From assembly GCA_029582165.1 (NCBI GenBank), contig CM055890.1, positions 6,385,787-6,449,786 of the forward strand: DNA of 64,000 nucleotides, written 5' to 3'. The notes beneath the pieces were generated by a model. The model was not told where the DNA came from. It saw nothing but the letters and a program-made list of their open reading frames with translations, and made no database searches. The translations under genes were made by a program, and so were the position numbers. This document shows, one piece after another, positions 1 to 12,501 of this stretch (within the stretch, counting starts at the first letter, position 1; every line of letters starts with the position of its first letter). This stretch comes from Portulaca oleracea. Taxonomy: Eukaryota; Streptophyta; Magnoliopsida; Caryophyllales; Portulacaceae.

Positions 1-164
1 AGCTTGAAGGTACACGTGAAGGCCCCGATTCACGTGGAAGTCATTAGCGCAATCATGGTTCATGCGGAGGTCCTGATCTACGTGAAGATTTCAGTTGGGT
101 TAGTTGAAGCCCTTGAACTTGAGCCTCCAAGTTCGAGGACAAACTTCTTTCAACTAGGGGGGAA
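1..164 (+). pseudogene. 3' end of a Ty3/gypsy polyprotein with purine tract
   Basis: The last codons before the LTR read like the usual tail of plant gypsy polyproteins (SSRTNFFQLGGND, encoded about 127-169), followed by a purine tract (GGGGGG at 157-162) directly before a TG that can start an LTR. This joint of Asp/Asn-rich tail, purine tract and LTR is a known feature of gypsy elements. Only the extreme 3' end of the element lies in the window, so its lineage cannot be set. Confidence 0.4.
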
Positions 165-585
165 TGATAGAAATCAGCCAAACCTAGTCTCCTAAGCCTA
201 ATTAAGAAGGCCCAATTAAAGTACAAGTATCAAGATAGGGTCTTTCATCAACAAACTTCGTCCAATACAGGCCCAACAAGGAAGATTCAGGTCATTTACA
301 AAAGGTGGGTTAAAGAAGGAGGATACAAAGTAGAATTAAAACGGCCCATTCACATGGTGTGCTTATTATTTCAAGAGGATGTCCAAACATCCTAAGAGGA
401 GTCCAAGATCACGCCAAGCCCAAGAGAGCACACGTCCAAGTTCAAGAAATCCAAGATGAATTTTACAATCTTGATCTTTGGATGTAATTTTATTATTTAT
501 AGCTTTTAATAGTTTTGGAGTGTTTTAATTATCTTTTAGAATAATGTCAGATGCCAAGTAAATTATAAACTTGAGCATCATAGGA

Positions 586-604
586 GTGTGTGTGTGTGTG
601 TGTG
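586..604. repeat. (GT)n microsatellite
   Basis: About nine GT units lie inside the LTR-like segment. Confidence 0.9.
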
Positions 605-892
605 ATTCACGTGTGATAGTTAGTTTAGGCGCCAATTAATTAGTTATTATCCTAGATTAGGTTAGCTTATCTTGTAACTAATCCATATTGGATTAGGAAA
701 GTCAATTCAATTAGGATAAGGTTGTTATAACAAACTCACCCTAGGATAAGGATTCCTAATCCAAGGGAGAGTAGGATAGGCGTCTAGATATGGAGTTCCT
801 CTTGGTTTGCACGCCAAGTTGGAGTCTCCTAGCTTAGATTGCTTGGCTTGCACGCCAAGTAAGGAGTACTAGTCCATCTAGGAGTCTCCTAG

Positions 893-900
893 TATAAATA
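893..900 (+). promoter_or_regulatory. LTR TATA box
   Basis: TATAAATA lies in the LTR-like segment and is matched by a TATAAATA at 30381-30388 in the related copy. It would be the promoter of the gypsy element. Confidence 0.5.
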
Positions 901-1200
901 GTTAGGCATGTAGCCTCTCTAAGGAAACAACCCATTTTGAAATATGAATACAATAAAGCTTTTAGCTTACCCCCCCGGAGTGTTTGGATAAACCTCGTTT
1001 GATCTCTTCTATTGTATCTTGGTGTGACACCCAAGTGGTTAGGAAGATCTTGATCCTAGGTTGCGGTCGAAGATCAAGTTAGCCCTAGGGTTTCTTTCTT
1101 GTGGATTCAAGTTAGATTCCTAGAACTATCCGTCTTTATCTTTCTGTCAATACAGTTAAGATAATCACACCCTTTGTCTTTCTATCAATATAGTTAAGAC

Positions 1201-2129
1201 AAAACCCTACCCTTTATTTCCACCTCCTCCAAACGACAACCCCTCCACTTTCCCCTCTCAATTTCGTCCTCCCCCTCTTCTCTCACAAAAGAACGCTAAC
1301 CACCTCCTTTTCTCTCTCCATAATAAACTCCCAACAAACTCCCTCTCTTTCCTTCTCTCAAAAAGGCCTCACGCCACAATAAATCTCCTCCCCTCCCATC
1401 TCTCTCATGTCATTCCCCCTATTCCTCCATCCAAGATTCAATCTCTCATCCTCTTTCCCCTTCAAGAATCAATCTTTCTTGATTCTTGAAACCACAAAAG
1501 TCCTCACGACAAAAAGCCTCCCTTTTTCACGTGATATTCCCCCTCTTTCATCCATATCCACGTTATCTTTCTCCCTCTTTTTTGTCTTGGTTGTACGAGT
1601 AATTGAGTATTACTAAACCAAGAGTCTTTCTTTGTCCCGTAATACATCAGAACAGTTCTCCTTCATCCGACGAGAACTCGGATGGCTTCAATTGGAAGAC
1701 TAATTAACCTCGGCATTCATTGAGGGGGAGCCTCATCTCTCCTCCTTGAGGTCCTCATCATTCCCTCTACTGCACTCATTGAGGGGGGAGCATGGCCATG
1801 GGGCCCTCATATATCAGGTGCACTTGTTCCCTTCTTAATAGGATCATCTGATGCCCTCATCTACTTGATCTCCTCGGCTTATTGACAATAACTCTGGCTA
1901 AATCAATGCTCTGCTTGCATCTTCCATATGTATGCCAGACATTAACGTGTAAATTTGATTTTCAAATCTTTTCAAAATCAGATTTTCTTATATCAGTTTC
2001 AAAAATTTTTCACCCTTTGGAAACCACTCTCCCTCTCTCCTTTTTTACCAACTTCCTTTAATAACCATCACATCACCTTCCCCCGTTAAAACCTCCGTAT
2101 CTCTTCTCACTCTCAGCCCCTCACCACCC
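1201..2129. other. unassigned pyrimidine-rich stretch
   Basis: This stretch has no convincing reading frame and is rich in C and T. A short GAGGGGGAGC-like motif occurs twice (about 1721 and 1781). It is probably part of the copia remnant that follows, but no domain supports this. Confidence 0.4.
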
Positions 2130-3512
2130 GTCATTTCTGTCATAACTTTCCATCCATATGCAATCATCACTTTTACCCCCCTCTCTTCCTATTTAACTCG
2201 GTCCCTATCACCATATCTCACCATCTCTTTTTCCAGTCGCTCTCACTCCTCTCCTTGTCACTTTCCAAATATCCTCTTCAGTCCCTACTCCCCCTTCCAC
2301 CATAACCAAAAAGCAAACTCGCCCTGCGGCCCCCTCCAGTGTCGCCAAGCGCCTCCGCTCAAGCAAACCTCCTATCACACCTGACACCGCATCTACCAAC
2401 TCCTCCACCGAAGAACTGGCTATCATTCCTTGCCCAACCGTCGTCTCCTCCGCCTCTCAGGAAATGCTGAAAAAGCGTCTCGAAGCCGTCAAAGCCTGAT
2501 CCCTTCTTCACTGTGAAAAGGTTGACCTAGACGAACTTCGAGGTACTAAATTCCCCTTCCTTACAAACCTTTCTTATATGGGTTGTCACCTCTTTTTTCA
2601 AGGGGATGAATTTTGTTACCCCAAACTAGTGTAACAATTCTATGCCCATCTTGAGGGCACAATAGTTAACCCAACCAAACCCTCTTACAAATCATCTGTC
2701 CTTGGCCGAGACATCCACCTCACCCCTCTCACCATTGAGCAAGTCTTCAATCTGACACCTGACCTCTACAAACCTGCACTGTCAAACTCCTCCGATGCTA
2801 AACAAGAACTTCTCGCCAACTTTGGCAACCCATCCACCACCAAATATCCCCAATATACCAATTTGCAGTCTGAAGCTCGCTGCCTTTACTACATTGTCGT
2901 CCACACCATACTACCCAGGGGGACTTCTAAAGAAACCATCAATGAACCTTGTGTTGCCTTCCTTCTTAAATCCTCAATGACTATCACCCAGACCTTGGTA
3001 AAGTCATTCTCTAGCATATAGTCAGGGTAGCTTCTAGCAACTCCAATCCTCTCCTATACTGCAACGTGCTTCACCATCTATTCATAGCCTTTCACATCCC
3101 TCTGCCCTTCGATGGCAAGATCCCCATCACTGTACCCACCATAAACATTGCCATACTGGAATCTCAGGGTTACAAGCCTCAACCCACTGGTCAGTGGATG
3201 TAGTCTGACGACCTCAAGGTCATCAATGCCACCTCGTCGACTCAGACCTCCAAAGATGCCTCTTAGTCGCTGCAGGCTCAAGTGGACCACCTCACACATG
3301 CAGTGCACTCCCTTCAGGACGAGGTCAAGAGCATGCAGGACCTCAACGCCACTCTCAACGCCAATCTCCTAGTCAACTCCAGCGTCTGCACTGCGCTTAA
3401 AGACCTGGTCCATCAAGCTAAGGACCTCATCATACCACGGTCTCCTCCATCTGCTTCTGTCATCGAACCTGCTCCCAAGGATCCCTCCCCTGATCCCCCT
3501 TCCCAAAACTGA
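2130..3512 (+). pseudogene. env-like/'putative plant transposon protein' remnant of a SIRE-like copia element
   Basis: One main reading direction can be followed from about 2285 with several stops. It includes LDELRGTKFPFLTNLSYMGC (about 2527), GDEFCYPKLV, a stop, QFYAHLEG, then SVLGRDIHLTPLTIEQVFNL. This pattern resembles the plant 'putative transposon protein' domain (Transposase_32) found in env-like or unknown ORFs of plant LTR elements. The last 70 codons (about 3273-3490) are predicted by eye to form a coiled coil (repeated leucines in QAQVDHLTHAVHSLQDEV), a trait of SIRE env-like proteins. Stops break the frame at about 2498, 2632, 3018, 3200 and 3265. Because a copia-type purine tract and LTR follow, I assign it to the 3' part of a SIRE/Maximus-type element; that link is inference. 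Confidence 0.5.
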
Positions 3513-3749
3513 ACTCTATCTTTTCTTTAAACTTGGTTTTTAACAAACTTTTTTGGCCAAACATTTTTTGCTAGACTTTGTACTCTCCTGTTTCCTTTTG
3601 TCCGAAAGACAAAAAGGAGGAGAATAATCTGAAGGCCTGTATTGAGCACACTATGCTACTATGCTATACTTTACTATGAATCTCTGTGTATGTTATGTCT
3701 CTATCTTCCATATATGCAATTTTTGTCTTTCAAACAAAAAAGGGGAGAT

Positions 3750-4525
3750 TGAAGAAACAAACGCCGATTGCAACGACCTCCATAAGGACACTCCTAAGGG
3801 CCTTAGACGCAATTAATGGATTTTGATTGAAAGAAGAAAAATTGTAGAGATTTTCAGGGATGTATCCAAAATATCCTATCATATCTCTCAAACATATTCT
3901 TTGAATTATCTTGCACTAATATAAGGCACTGTTATTTAAATTTCGAATCAGAGCTCAAAAGATTTAAACTTCCAAAAGATTGAAGATAGAGAATCAGACT
4001 CAAAATGTAAATCATCAACAACACAAGGAAGGAATCTGACAAAGCCGTTGTTGCTGGAAATCAATGCATATAAAATGCTTTGCTTCTCCTCCTGCATAAT
4101 ATCATCGATTCCAAGCAAGAGAAAATCGAAGTGTAGGAATTTTAGTGAGAAAATTCTGAGTGCAGCCGCTATTGTGTTTAGCGGTTAGTTTTGTAACCAA
4201 AAGTGGTGTTTTTGTGAGGCCATCAATACAGTGTAGCTAAAGTGAGAGAGTCACTTAATTTAGTGAGTTGTGATCTTCTTCAACCTCCTTGGTGAGGTTT
4301 CTCTACAGAAGCAAGATTCGAGCTTATGCCTCTATAAGCAGTGTTAAGGACTTCGTTGTCTGGAGACTGCCGAGTTCTATGATCTCCTTAGCATTCTTTG
4401 TATCTTAAGTTTATCAAATAAAGAAGTATTATTCAGTTTAACCAGTTGCTATTAACGTCCTTGTGTTTTTAAGTGCAGAATTTTTATACAACCCTATTCA
4501 CCCTCCCCCCCCCCCCCTCTAGGGT
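3750..4525 (+). mobile_element. SIRE-type copia 3' LTR
   Basis: A purine tract AAAAAAGGGGAGAT ends at 3749 and is followed by TGAAG, as in SIRE-type elements. Near the right end there are AATAAAG (4419), ACAACCCTATTCACCC and a long C run followed by CTCTAGGG, a combination typical of the end of SIRE LTRs. The terminal CA is not obvious; the segment runs directly into hAT coding sequence at about 4530, so the LTR end may be trimmed. Confidence 0.6.
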
Positions 4526-6027
4526 TATTTCAATTATCTTGGGCCTAAAATACAAAATGAATTGATTTCTCTTTTGGCTCAAAGTGTGAAAGGTTCTATA
4601 ATCATAACAATCAAAGAGGCAAAATACTTTCCCATAATCCTTTATTGTACCCATGATATTGCTCATCAAGAGCAAATGACACTGATAGTCCATTGTGTTA
4701 ACATCTCAACAAATAAAATAAATTGAAGAATACTTTTTAGAGTTCTTAGAGGCGAATGATACATCAAGACTAGGACTTTTTGTTGAATTACAAAATACTC
4801 TAGAGTCTCTTGGTCTATAAGGGGTCAAGGTTATGACAATGGTTCTAATATGAAAGGGAAGCACCAAGGGGTACAAAAGCGTTTACTTGAAATAAACCCG
4901 AGAGCATTATATATGTCTTGTACTTGTCATAGTTTGAATCTTACTTTAAGTGATATGGCACATTCTTGCACTAGAACTATTTCATTCTTTGGAATTGTTC
5001 AACACTTATATATATTGTTTTCTAGCTCTACAAAAAGATGGAACAAAAAGCTATTAGATTTCAAAATCCTAAATTAAGATTGGCTTTGTCAAAGTTATAT
5101 GATTCTTGTGGTAATGATGCAAAGTCAAAGAGTGAAGCAGAGTCTTTGTATGATGCACTTGGAAGTTTTGAGTTTTTGCTTAGCTTGGTTATTTGGTATG
5201 AAATTTTATTTGTTGTGAGTAAAGTAAGTAAGATTTTGCAATCTGAGTCTATGACTATTGATGCCATTATAAAACAAGTAGAGCATATGATGTCATATTT
5301 TGAAAAATTTAGAGATGAAGGTTTTACTTCTAGTATGAATATTGCTAAAAGTATTGCACTTGATATGAAAGTTGAGTCATCCCTTCCAACAAAGCGTCGT
5401 ATTTTTGTAAAAAAAATAATTTGATGAAAATGGCTCTGAGGATGAACAAAATTTGTCACCCGAAGAATTATTCAGAATTGAGTATCTTTAGGTTGTTGTT
5501 GATATGGCAATTGGTTCTTTCAAAAGCAGATTTGTGCAACTGAAAATCGTTGAAAGTATTTTTGGATTTTTATTTGATTCAAACAAATTAAAGTAATTAG
5601 ATGAAAAGGAACTAAGAGAATGTTGTACTAACTTTCACTCTACTTTTTCTCATCGAAATTCATCAGATGTTAATTTAGATGATCTTTACTCGGAATTGAA
5701 AGTGTTACAATTTACTTTGCAAATGAATTTATGACAGTAACTGAAATTCTTGAGTTTGTTAAATCTGCAGATTGTTACCTGAATACTTTACTTGCTTATA
5801 GAATATTTTTGACGGTACCAATGACTGTAGCATCAGCGGAAAGAAGTTTTTCAAAGTTAAAGCTCATCAAAACATACTTAAGGTCTTCGATGTTACAAGA
5901 GCGATTAAATGGCCTAGCAATTTTATCAATCAAGAAAGACTTTTTGGGAAATGTTGATGTTGATGTACTCATAATGATTTTGTTTCTCGAAATGCTCGTA
6001 GAACATATCTCTTATGATTTTTCTTGA
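4526..6027 (+). pseudogene. hAT transposase pseudogene (TTF-zinc-finger/ZMYM1-like)
   Basis: Reading across frames gives the C-terminal two thirds of a plant hAT-like transposase of the zinc finger MYM-type protein 1-like group. [19 protein letters not shown] begins at about 4534, GQGYDNGSNMKGKHQGVQKR at 4826, and C(T)CHSLNLTLSD at 4920. The DUF4371-like core continues to 5424, and the hAT dimerisation region with PMTVASAERSFSKLKLIKTY lies at 5818-5877. Frameshifts and stops occur near 4700, 4818, 5040 (with loss of sequence), 5424, 5490, 5595 and 5731. The N-terminal zinc finger is missing. The coding match begins within about 10 bases of the copia LTR end, so the copia element or a deletion removed the 5' half. 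Confidence 0.8.
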
Positions 6028-6105
6028 GTTTTTATACTAACTGATGGGGTGTAAGAGTTGTCACTAGGTTATGTTTTAGAGATTTATAGTTATTGTAGTA
6101 CATAA

Positions 6106-7717
6106 TCTACATATTATAACTTGCAATGGGACCCCTTTAAATCTCTTCCCTCCCCATCTCTTAAATCTCATTAATTAGACAATATCGGCCATTAATTTTA
6201 TCTAATATAAAATTTACACCACTCATTCAAAAAAATAACTACCCAATTATTATTTTTTATCTTTTTAAAAATCCAAATAAAAAGCAAACAGCAAAAAGAA
6301 TAAAACAAAAAAATAAATAATTAAGTAAACGAATAATAGAATTTATTTTCACTGGAAAAGGAATTTAAACAACTACAAACAGTTCCTAAAAATGTGTTGA
6401 TGATAATTAGTTTACGATGGAATATTAAATTATATGGCATTAATTTATGAGAGTATTGTTTCGCTCTTTGTTAATCAAAACTATTGCACTTTATTATCTT
6501 TTATTTAGTGTTGTAGTTTCCATTCATATCCTTTATATTTTTCTCATTATCTTTTAGTTAATTAACGTCGACAATTATTGTATTTGCATTCGTCCACCAA
6601 ACAATCTTCTTAGAACCATTAATTTTATTATTTATAATGTCAGTTATACAGACTCCTATTTCAATTAAAATTCATGTCAGTTTATCACTAGATAGACTAT
6701 TTAAATAATCATAGTCAAATTAACATTACTGTCACATTGTCTTAGCTATCAATAAAACCCTAGCCTCCTCTTTTCTTTTTCTCTCTAGAAAACCCTAGCC
6801 TCTATCCCCTTAGAGGGGTTGTCATCGATTATGTTGTCGATGGTAAGCCCCAATTTTCTTGATTTCTACCCCAATTATTAGTTTGGTTTTACGTTTACGC
6901 AAATAAAGTTAGTCTCTTCTTTTGTAAGAGTTTTTTTGTACCCTTATTCAGGGTTTTTAGTCTCTTTCTAGAGTTTTTGTTCAGTTAGTGGGGTCTAATA
7001 CGTTGGATGAAGATCGACTTTCAAATCGCTATAGCACGGGTTGTGAGGTTCTCCATCGATAGCAAAGATGCAGAGTCGTCGAAGAAAGATGTAGAGTCAT
7101 CGAAGAAATCGGAGCCGAACGTCAATAAGGTTAATATTAGTTATTTGGAAGTTGAATTTCATATCTATGTTTTAAATCTACAATTATTCAATCACGATTC
7201 TCATTGTAAGTCTCGTGTGGCTTGCTTAATAAAATCGTTATGTTTGGTTTCAAAAAATAAAACATTACTGTCTGTTCTATGCAGATTTCTCATTTCAATT
7301 ACAACTGTTGTCAATTTATCCATAGATAAATGTATATATATATTATAAATGGCAATGGGTATACTAAAATTCCTTCTCTCCCGCATCTCTTAAATCACAT
7401 TAATCAGACAATATCGGTCATTGAATACATTTTCCATTACACAATAATATTTTAATTAGTCTTTTGATCGTCTTTTATGATTTTATAATATTACTATCTA
7501 TTAATTAATTGTTTTTATTCTAGTCCTCAATCTATCTATCTTTTTTCAGGTTGTTTTTTCTTTACATTCAAGAACTTTTTGTTGGTATAGTTTCTTTTCC
7601 ATGATACTTTATATATTATTTGTATTTATAGTTTGACTTTTATTTCTTTCATATTTTTTTAATATTACAGTCGTCTACCTAAATTAACACCCGTTCAGAA
7701 GAACAGGAAAACACTAG
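6106..7717 (+). mobile_element. Helitron-like element, non-autonomous
   Basis: The left end reads A|TCTACATATTATAA and the right end reads ACACTAG|T (CTAG at 7714-7717). The right end is preceded by a short hairpin (CCGTTC at 7691, loop AGAA, GAAC-AGG at 7701), as expected for a Helitron 3' terminus inserted between A and T. There is no Rep/helicase reading frame. The interior (about 6760-7130) looks like captured gene sequence: AAACCCTAG-rich leader, then a short open frame from 7007 with a lysine/serine-rich repeat (DAESSKKDVESSKKSE). I do not recognise the source gene. The 5' end is a match to general form only, so the call is moderate. Confidence 0.5.
7319..7430 (+). repeat. second Helitron-like 5' end (direct repeat of 6106-6200)
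   Basis: About 80-90 bases from ATATTATAA..GGCAATGGG to CAATATCGGTCATT repeat the segment at 6111-6200 in the same orientation. The segment also starts with TC after an A (7319). This gives two 5' ends upstream of a single 3' end at 7717. Confidence 0.55.
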
Positions 7718-9089
7718 TTATTCTAAGTGTGAATGTTTTGATGTTATTGTTATATCTCAATTTATCATAATGAAAAATGAAGGTTTTTTTTTTTGTAGTA
7801 TCATCGTAATTGTGAATATTTGCTTGTTTTCTTTTTATTTAATTGACGCTATGTGAATGCTCAAAAATACTTTTCAGATAAGATTGTGACTATATTTTCA
7901 TTTAAGCAGACTTGAACGAGAAATTTTCTCTTGCAATGCATTGTCGGGCATAGAAAAGCCACATTTGGTACCATTTCGTAGGAAAAGGAATTATGCTTTT
8001 GCAGATACACATTTTGACTAAATTTTTAGTATCGTTGTTTAGTATGAACGGTGATGTAATTTTTTAAAAACGCCCCCAATTTACAAATTGATATTTATGT
8101 TACTCGGGCCCTGGAAATTGTCAGGACTAGGCCTGTCTCCAATTAATAACTCTAGCCTCAAACACAAGCTAAACCCTTCTCATCCAAACCACCAAATTTG
8201 TCTTCCTCTTTTTCTCTTTACGGTGTCCTTTTCAAAAATCATTTCTAGGAAATCTTTCTACTCCTTTTCCTCAATTTCATAAGAAAATTAGCAAAAGGCC
8301 CGGATCAATTCACTCGTTTTTTTTTTAATGTGAATTGAAGACTTGAATCATGGATAAATTGTCTTCCCTAACAATAACTTTCTTCATATGTCTTCTTCTC
8401 TATTTATGCCTACTATATGTTGTTAACTTAATTGTAATTCCTTGTACTAATTCTCTATTCCCTTTCCTTAACAATAGCTATTGATCTTCCTGTATTTTTC
8501 TCTATCTATGCCTACTATATGTTGTAAAGTAGTAGGAGATAGAACCCTTTTTTTCCACAAAGAAATCACCTTCGGGAAAAACAAAGATATTGTTCTTAAA
8601 GTCAAAAGTCATTTAGAAAATTGGGGAAAAAGACTTGTCATTATACAAGACAACATTGTTAAATAATTTAACAAATAATAATGAATGGAGGAAATACTTA
8701 ATCACTAAAATTTAAATCCAACAAACGTCTTGATGAAATGTGTTAAATGTTAATGTAATTAACATTTTGAATATTTCAAATTTATTTTAATATTAATTAT
8801 TTTATTTCCTCAACATTTTCCTGCATTTAAGGAGGAGTTCTCTGGCAATCATATCAGATTAGTGACTTTTTTTTAAGTTTATAACACTTTAAATTAAATG
8901 AGTTATTAAATGGTTATAAATTAATACCAATAAAACCAACAATTAAAAAAGGGTTTTGTTGAGAATATTAATTAAATTAACATTAATTAATTTTTAACAA
9001 AATGTGTACTTAATATTACGTAACTAGTAGGTTATAACATTTTATTCTCAAAAACAAAAACTTTTTAATGATTCGACCAACGATATTAC
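7718..9089. other. AT-rich stretch without a recognised gene
   Basis: No supported coding region. A 25-base segment containing TGCCTACTATATGTTGT occurs twice, at about 8398 and 8502, suggesting a local duplication of about 100 bp. The 12-mer ATATTACGTAAC occurs at about 9014 and 9083, the second copy ending at the joint with the gypsy stub. Confidence 0.4.
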
Positions 9090-9155
9090 GTAACCTTAGG
9101 GTATTCGTTCAGTGGCTGGCTAGGGACAAAGTCCCCGGCAACGGCGCCAAAAACT
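9090..9155 (-). mobile_element. stub of a second gypsy internal region (primer-binding site and leader)
   Basis: These 66 bases match 20882-20947, the primer-binding site and leader that follow the 5' LTR of the Athila-type element. Here they lie beyond its 3' LTR, where host DNA would be expected. The match stops abruptly at 9090. Confidence 0.9.
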
Positions 9156-10592
9156 TGATAGGCCGCAAGCGCACGGGTGTACGTGTAGCAAATATCAAGG
9201 TCGATCCCACAGGGACTTTTCCTTTCAACGCACTGAACTAGCCTCCTAGTTGATCGCTAAGCCGATCGGGTTTTTGTTTTGAAATAACTAATTCTAAATC
9301 TAATCACAATCAAGAACTAAACAAAAGGTTATTCACACAAACTTTTCGAATTTAATCAAGGTAAAAAGGCGTTCAGGGGTGAAACCTAAATCAAATAACG
9401 AATCAACGATGTGGGTTGAACTCTCATTTCATTAATTTGCACAATCAAGGTTCGATAATCGCATAGAATACTTCGCAATGAGATTTTGTCACTAGAGCGA
9501 ATTGCCAAGACTAACCAAGCACCTACTTTCGTGGTTATTTCGATTTAGTCAAGGTTAAAGATCTAATTATCTCAAGAACCCTAGTTAAAACTTCTATGTC
9601 TAGATAATTTTAACTAGTTCAATCTAGGTTTTCGGGTAATCAAACTTCTCCTTTCGGTACTTCATTCAACAACCTATTAACATGCAATTGGTGATCAAGC
9701 AAAAGCAATAACAATTCAATTCAAAGACCAAATAGATTGAAACGAACTAAATTCATGATTATTCAATCCAACAAAGTCAATTCATCAAGCAACTTCAAAG
9801 GTTCATCCCCTAAACTAAAAGAACTACTCACAATTCATGTTTAAAACTACAAAGCAATTGAAATCTATTCTAGAAAGCATATGAAAATCTATGAGAGAAT
9901 GAGAAAATAGACCCAAGTGAAGAACAAACTTGCTAGGAATCAACAATGGAGGACTTTTGCTCCTCCACTTCAAAGTATGTTCAAATTGCTCTTCGATCTT
10001 CAATCTTCTCTCAATCTTCAATCATGGAATGGAATATGGATGATGAATGATATGATTAGGGCATGAAATGGATGATGATGGATGATTCTTCCTTCTACTC
10101 GGCCAGAAATCCGCATAATATAGGCAAACATCACTTCAAAACCGCCGAAAATGAAAAGACAGGAGAGACACGGACCGTGCCAGGGTAGGCACGGACCGCG
10201 CCCATGTGACACGGACCGTGCTCCTCGTGACACGGAGGTGTCAGCTTTCTTCTTGAATTTTCTCACTCTCTGGCCATAGACACGACCCGTGCTCTTCCTG
10301 GGGGCACCCGTGTCACTGCTTTCTCGAGCCTAGGGGTACTTTGGGCCATTGTTTGGGCCTTGGATGATCCAACACCTCACTTCTTGGTCCTTTAAGCTCA
10401 TAACTTGGATCTACACTTGCTTTTTGGGCTCGGTTTACATCGATTCTTCGCAAATTCCCTACAAAACTCACCAAACTCCAAACCAAGTGTAATATGGGAA
10501 ATTCGGGTATAAGAAATACATAACCAAATCAAATATTCCCCAAATTCACATCAAAATGACCAAGTTCTCATATATACAAGAAGCACTTATCA
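9156..10592 (-). repeat. Athila-type 3' LTR
   Basis: 1437 bp, nearly identical to 20948-22393. On the minus strand it begins TGATAAGTG and ends CTATCA. It contains a cluster of CACGGACCGTG motifs (10168-10243) that is partly degraded here. Confidence 0.95.
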
Positions 10593-10605
10593 AAATCCCC
10601 CATGC
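10593..10605 (-). other. polypurine tract of the Athila-type element
   Basis: On the minus strand the bases next to the 3' LTR read ATGGGGGATTT, the usual position and make-up of a plus-strand primer. Confidence 0.7.
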
Positions 10606-12501
10606 TTAGTCCTTGCTTGTCCCTAAGCAAGTCCAAACTTAAAAGAAAAGGCAAAGAAAGAAAATGAAAGAAAATAAAAGAAAACGGGACAAAATGACTC
10701 AAAGAACTCAAAGCAAAAGTAAAAAGACTCAAAAGTAAAAATTAACCAAAAACGAAACTTTTTTATATAATTACAACTCTTAAGGATGGCAAAGATAGAA
10801 CATTCAATCAACCCAATCTAATCTAAAGTACAGCCCGAGAGTGAAAAAGAAAAGCCAATTTAAACAAGTAAATGAAGACAAATTATTCAAGAATGGTACT
10901 CATCAAGTTCAACCAATCACCCTTAATCACCAAATGAGATAAGAAGGCACATGTTAAGCATGAAACTAGGTAAGAATGAAGAGCAAACTCACTTTCTGGG
11001 AATGTAGAAACACTCCTCTCATGTGTTTAAATATAAAAATCATTGAAAGTTCGCTCAAATACTCAAACCAAAGCCACAACCAACCACGTACTTGCTAAGA
11101 ATCTCAACTCTCCACCGCAATTTGCAAAGCAACAATGACAATCAAGAGGACTTTCACGGGTTGTAACGGGGCTAGGGTTAAGGGTAAGGAGTGGAAAGTA
11201 TTTGGGAATGGTGGAGCTAAAAGCCAAAGCTTGAAATTGTTTCGCACCAATTCGACATACATACACTCTCACCACTTAAAATCAATCCAATTCAACCCCA
11301 CAAACAATTGGAAACTTGCCTCAAAACAAAAGAAACACAATGTCAAACACTTTATTCTTCTTTTTTTTTCCGGAATTCTCCGATTTTTTTCTTTTCTTTT
11401 TCTTTTCACACTTTTTCTATAGTTCTGTTTTTTTTCTTTTTCTCTTTTTTCTTTGAATAAAACACACACACAAACAAACAAACTCACACTTATATACAAC
11501 TCACTAGGCAAGTTCCAACTCTACCCAACAACTTCAATGTACATAATTTGGGGAATCAAATCAATATTTACAACTCAAACCAATTCCCCATCACAAACCA
11601 AACCACCAAAGTAACCACAATCAACCCAACTTCATACTCAGCACATTTCAAGCAATGGCTTAAGGGTAGGAAATATATAATCGACCAAGGCTCATAATGT
11701 GGGTTCAAGAAAAGAAAAAGTCAACGCAAGAAAGGGCTAACTAAGGATATTCTGATGTAAACGGGTGGTCAAGGCTTGCGGGTTCAAATCCTAATGCCTC
11801 TATCATCTTGTCAATGTACAACGCATAGCAATTTCAAGGAGATGCAAAGCAAATGAAGGAGGATGCAACAATGGTGAGTCACTCATGGAAATTAGACTAA
11901 TAAAAATGATTAGTCTTTTCTTTTAGGCTTATGTGGACTCACGGGTAGCGCTCAACAATCACTACCTAGTTTAGAAAGATATGCATATGCACAACTCACT
12001 CTTACAATAGAAACAAAGGCAATTGGCCTTACTATCCTAGCACAATTCTCACAACAATTAGCTTCACAACTCATGTCAATTCACAGTCTTTCACAAACGG
12101 GCTATACAAGATCAAATCAAGTCAAAAGAAAAACTATCACGCCAAATCTTATATCAATCAGTTTTTTTTTTTAATTTTCTGATTTTTTTTCAATTTTTTT
12201 TTTAAACTTTTTACAAGCCTCAAAATGAAAATAAGAAAATAAGAAAATGAAAATAACCTACAAAAAGAAGAAATTAAAAACTGCAAGAAAATCTAGAAAA
12301 CAAAGAAAATAAAATCAAAACTAAAGAAAAAGACTCAAAACAAGTTAAAGCTCAAAAATAAACAAAAAAAAATCGACTCAAAACACACATATCCACAAAA
12401 ATTTACACAAATCCCCCCATGCTTGAACCGAGCATTGTCCGCAATGCGAACTTCACCCGAGAAGCAAAGGAAGAAAGCACAAAAAGGTCGCAAGGAGGGA
12501 A
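10606..12501 (-). other. noncoding spacer of the Athila-type element between ORF2 and 3' LTR
   Basis: This stretch is A-rich on the plus strand with poly-T runs (11367-11456, 12163-12207). The open frames seen here are short and of low complexity, so I call no gene. Long noncoding spacers flank ORF2 in Athila elements. Confidence 0.7.

Larger units (their letters stand above)
165..1200 (+). mobile_element. gypsy 3' LTR (or solo-LTR-like remnant)
   Basis: The segment starts with TG after a purine tract and contains a TATA box (893-900), then a stretch ending near 1140-1200 with no coding potential. Its layout matches a second copy at about 29840-30785: TATAAATAG, then ATGAATACAA, AAGCTTTT, TTGTATCTTG, CAAGTGGT, and a block around GCCCTAGGG followed by GAACTATCC. 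The two copies are clearly related but diverged. The right border is not sharp, because copies of a short CTTTCT..CAATA..AGTTAAGA motif occur at about 1139 and 1177. Confidence 0.5.

Noticed and set aside
11063..11511. Open frames in the Athila 3' spacer
   Set aside because: Lys/Phe-rich products of A- and T-runs.
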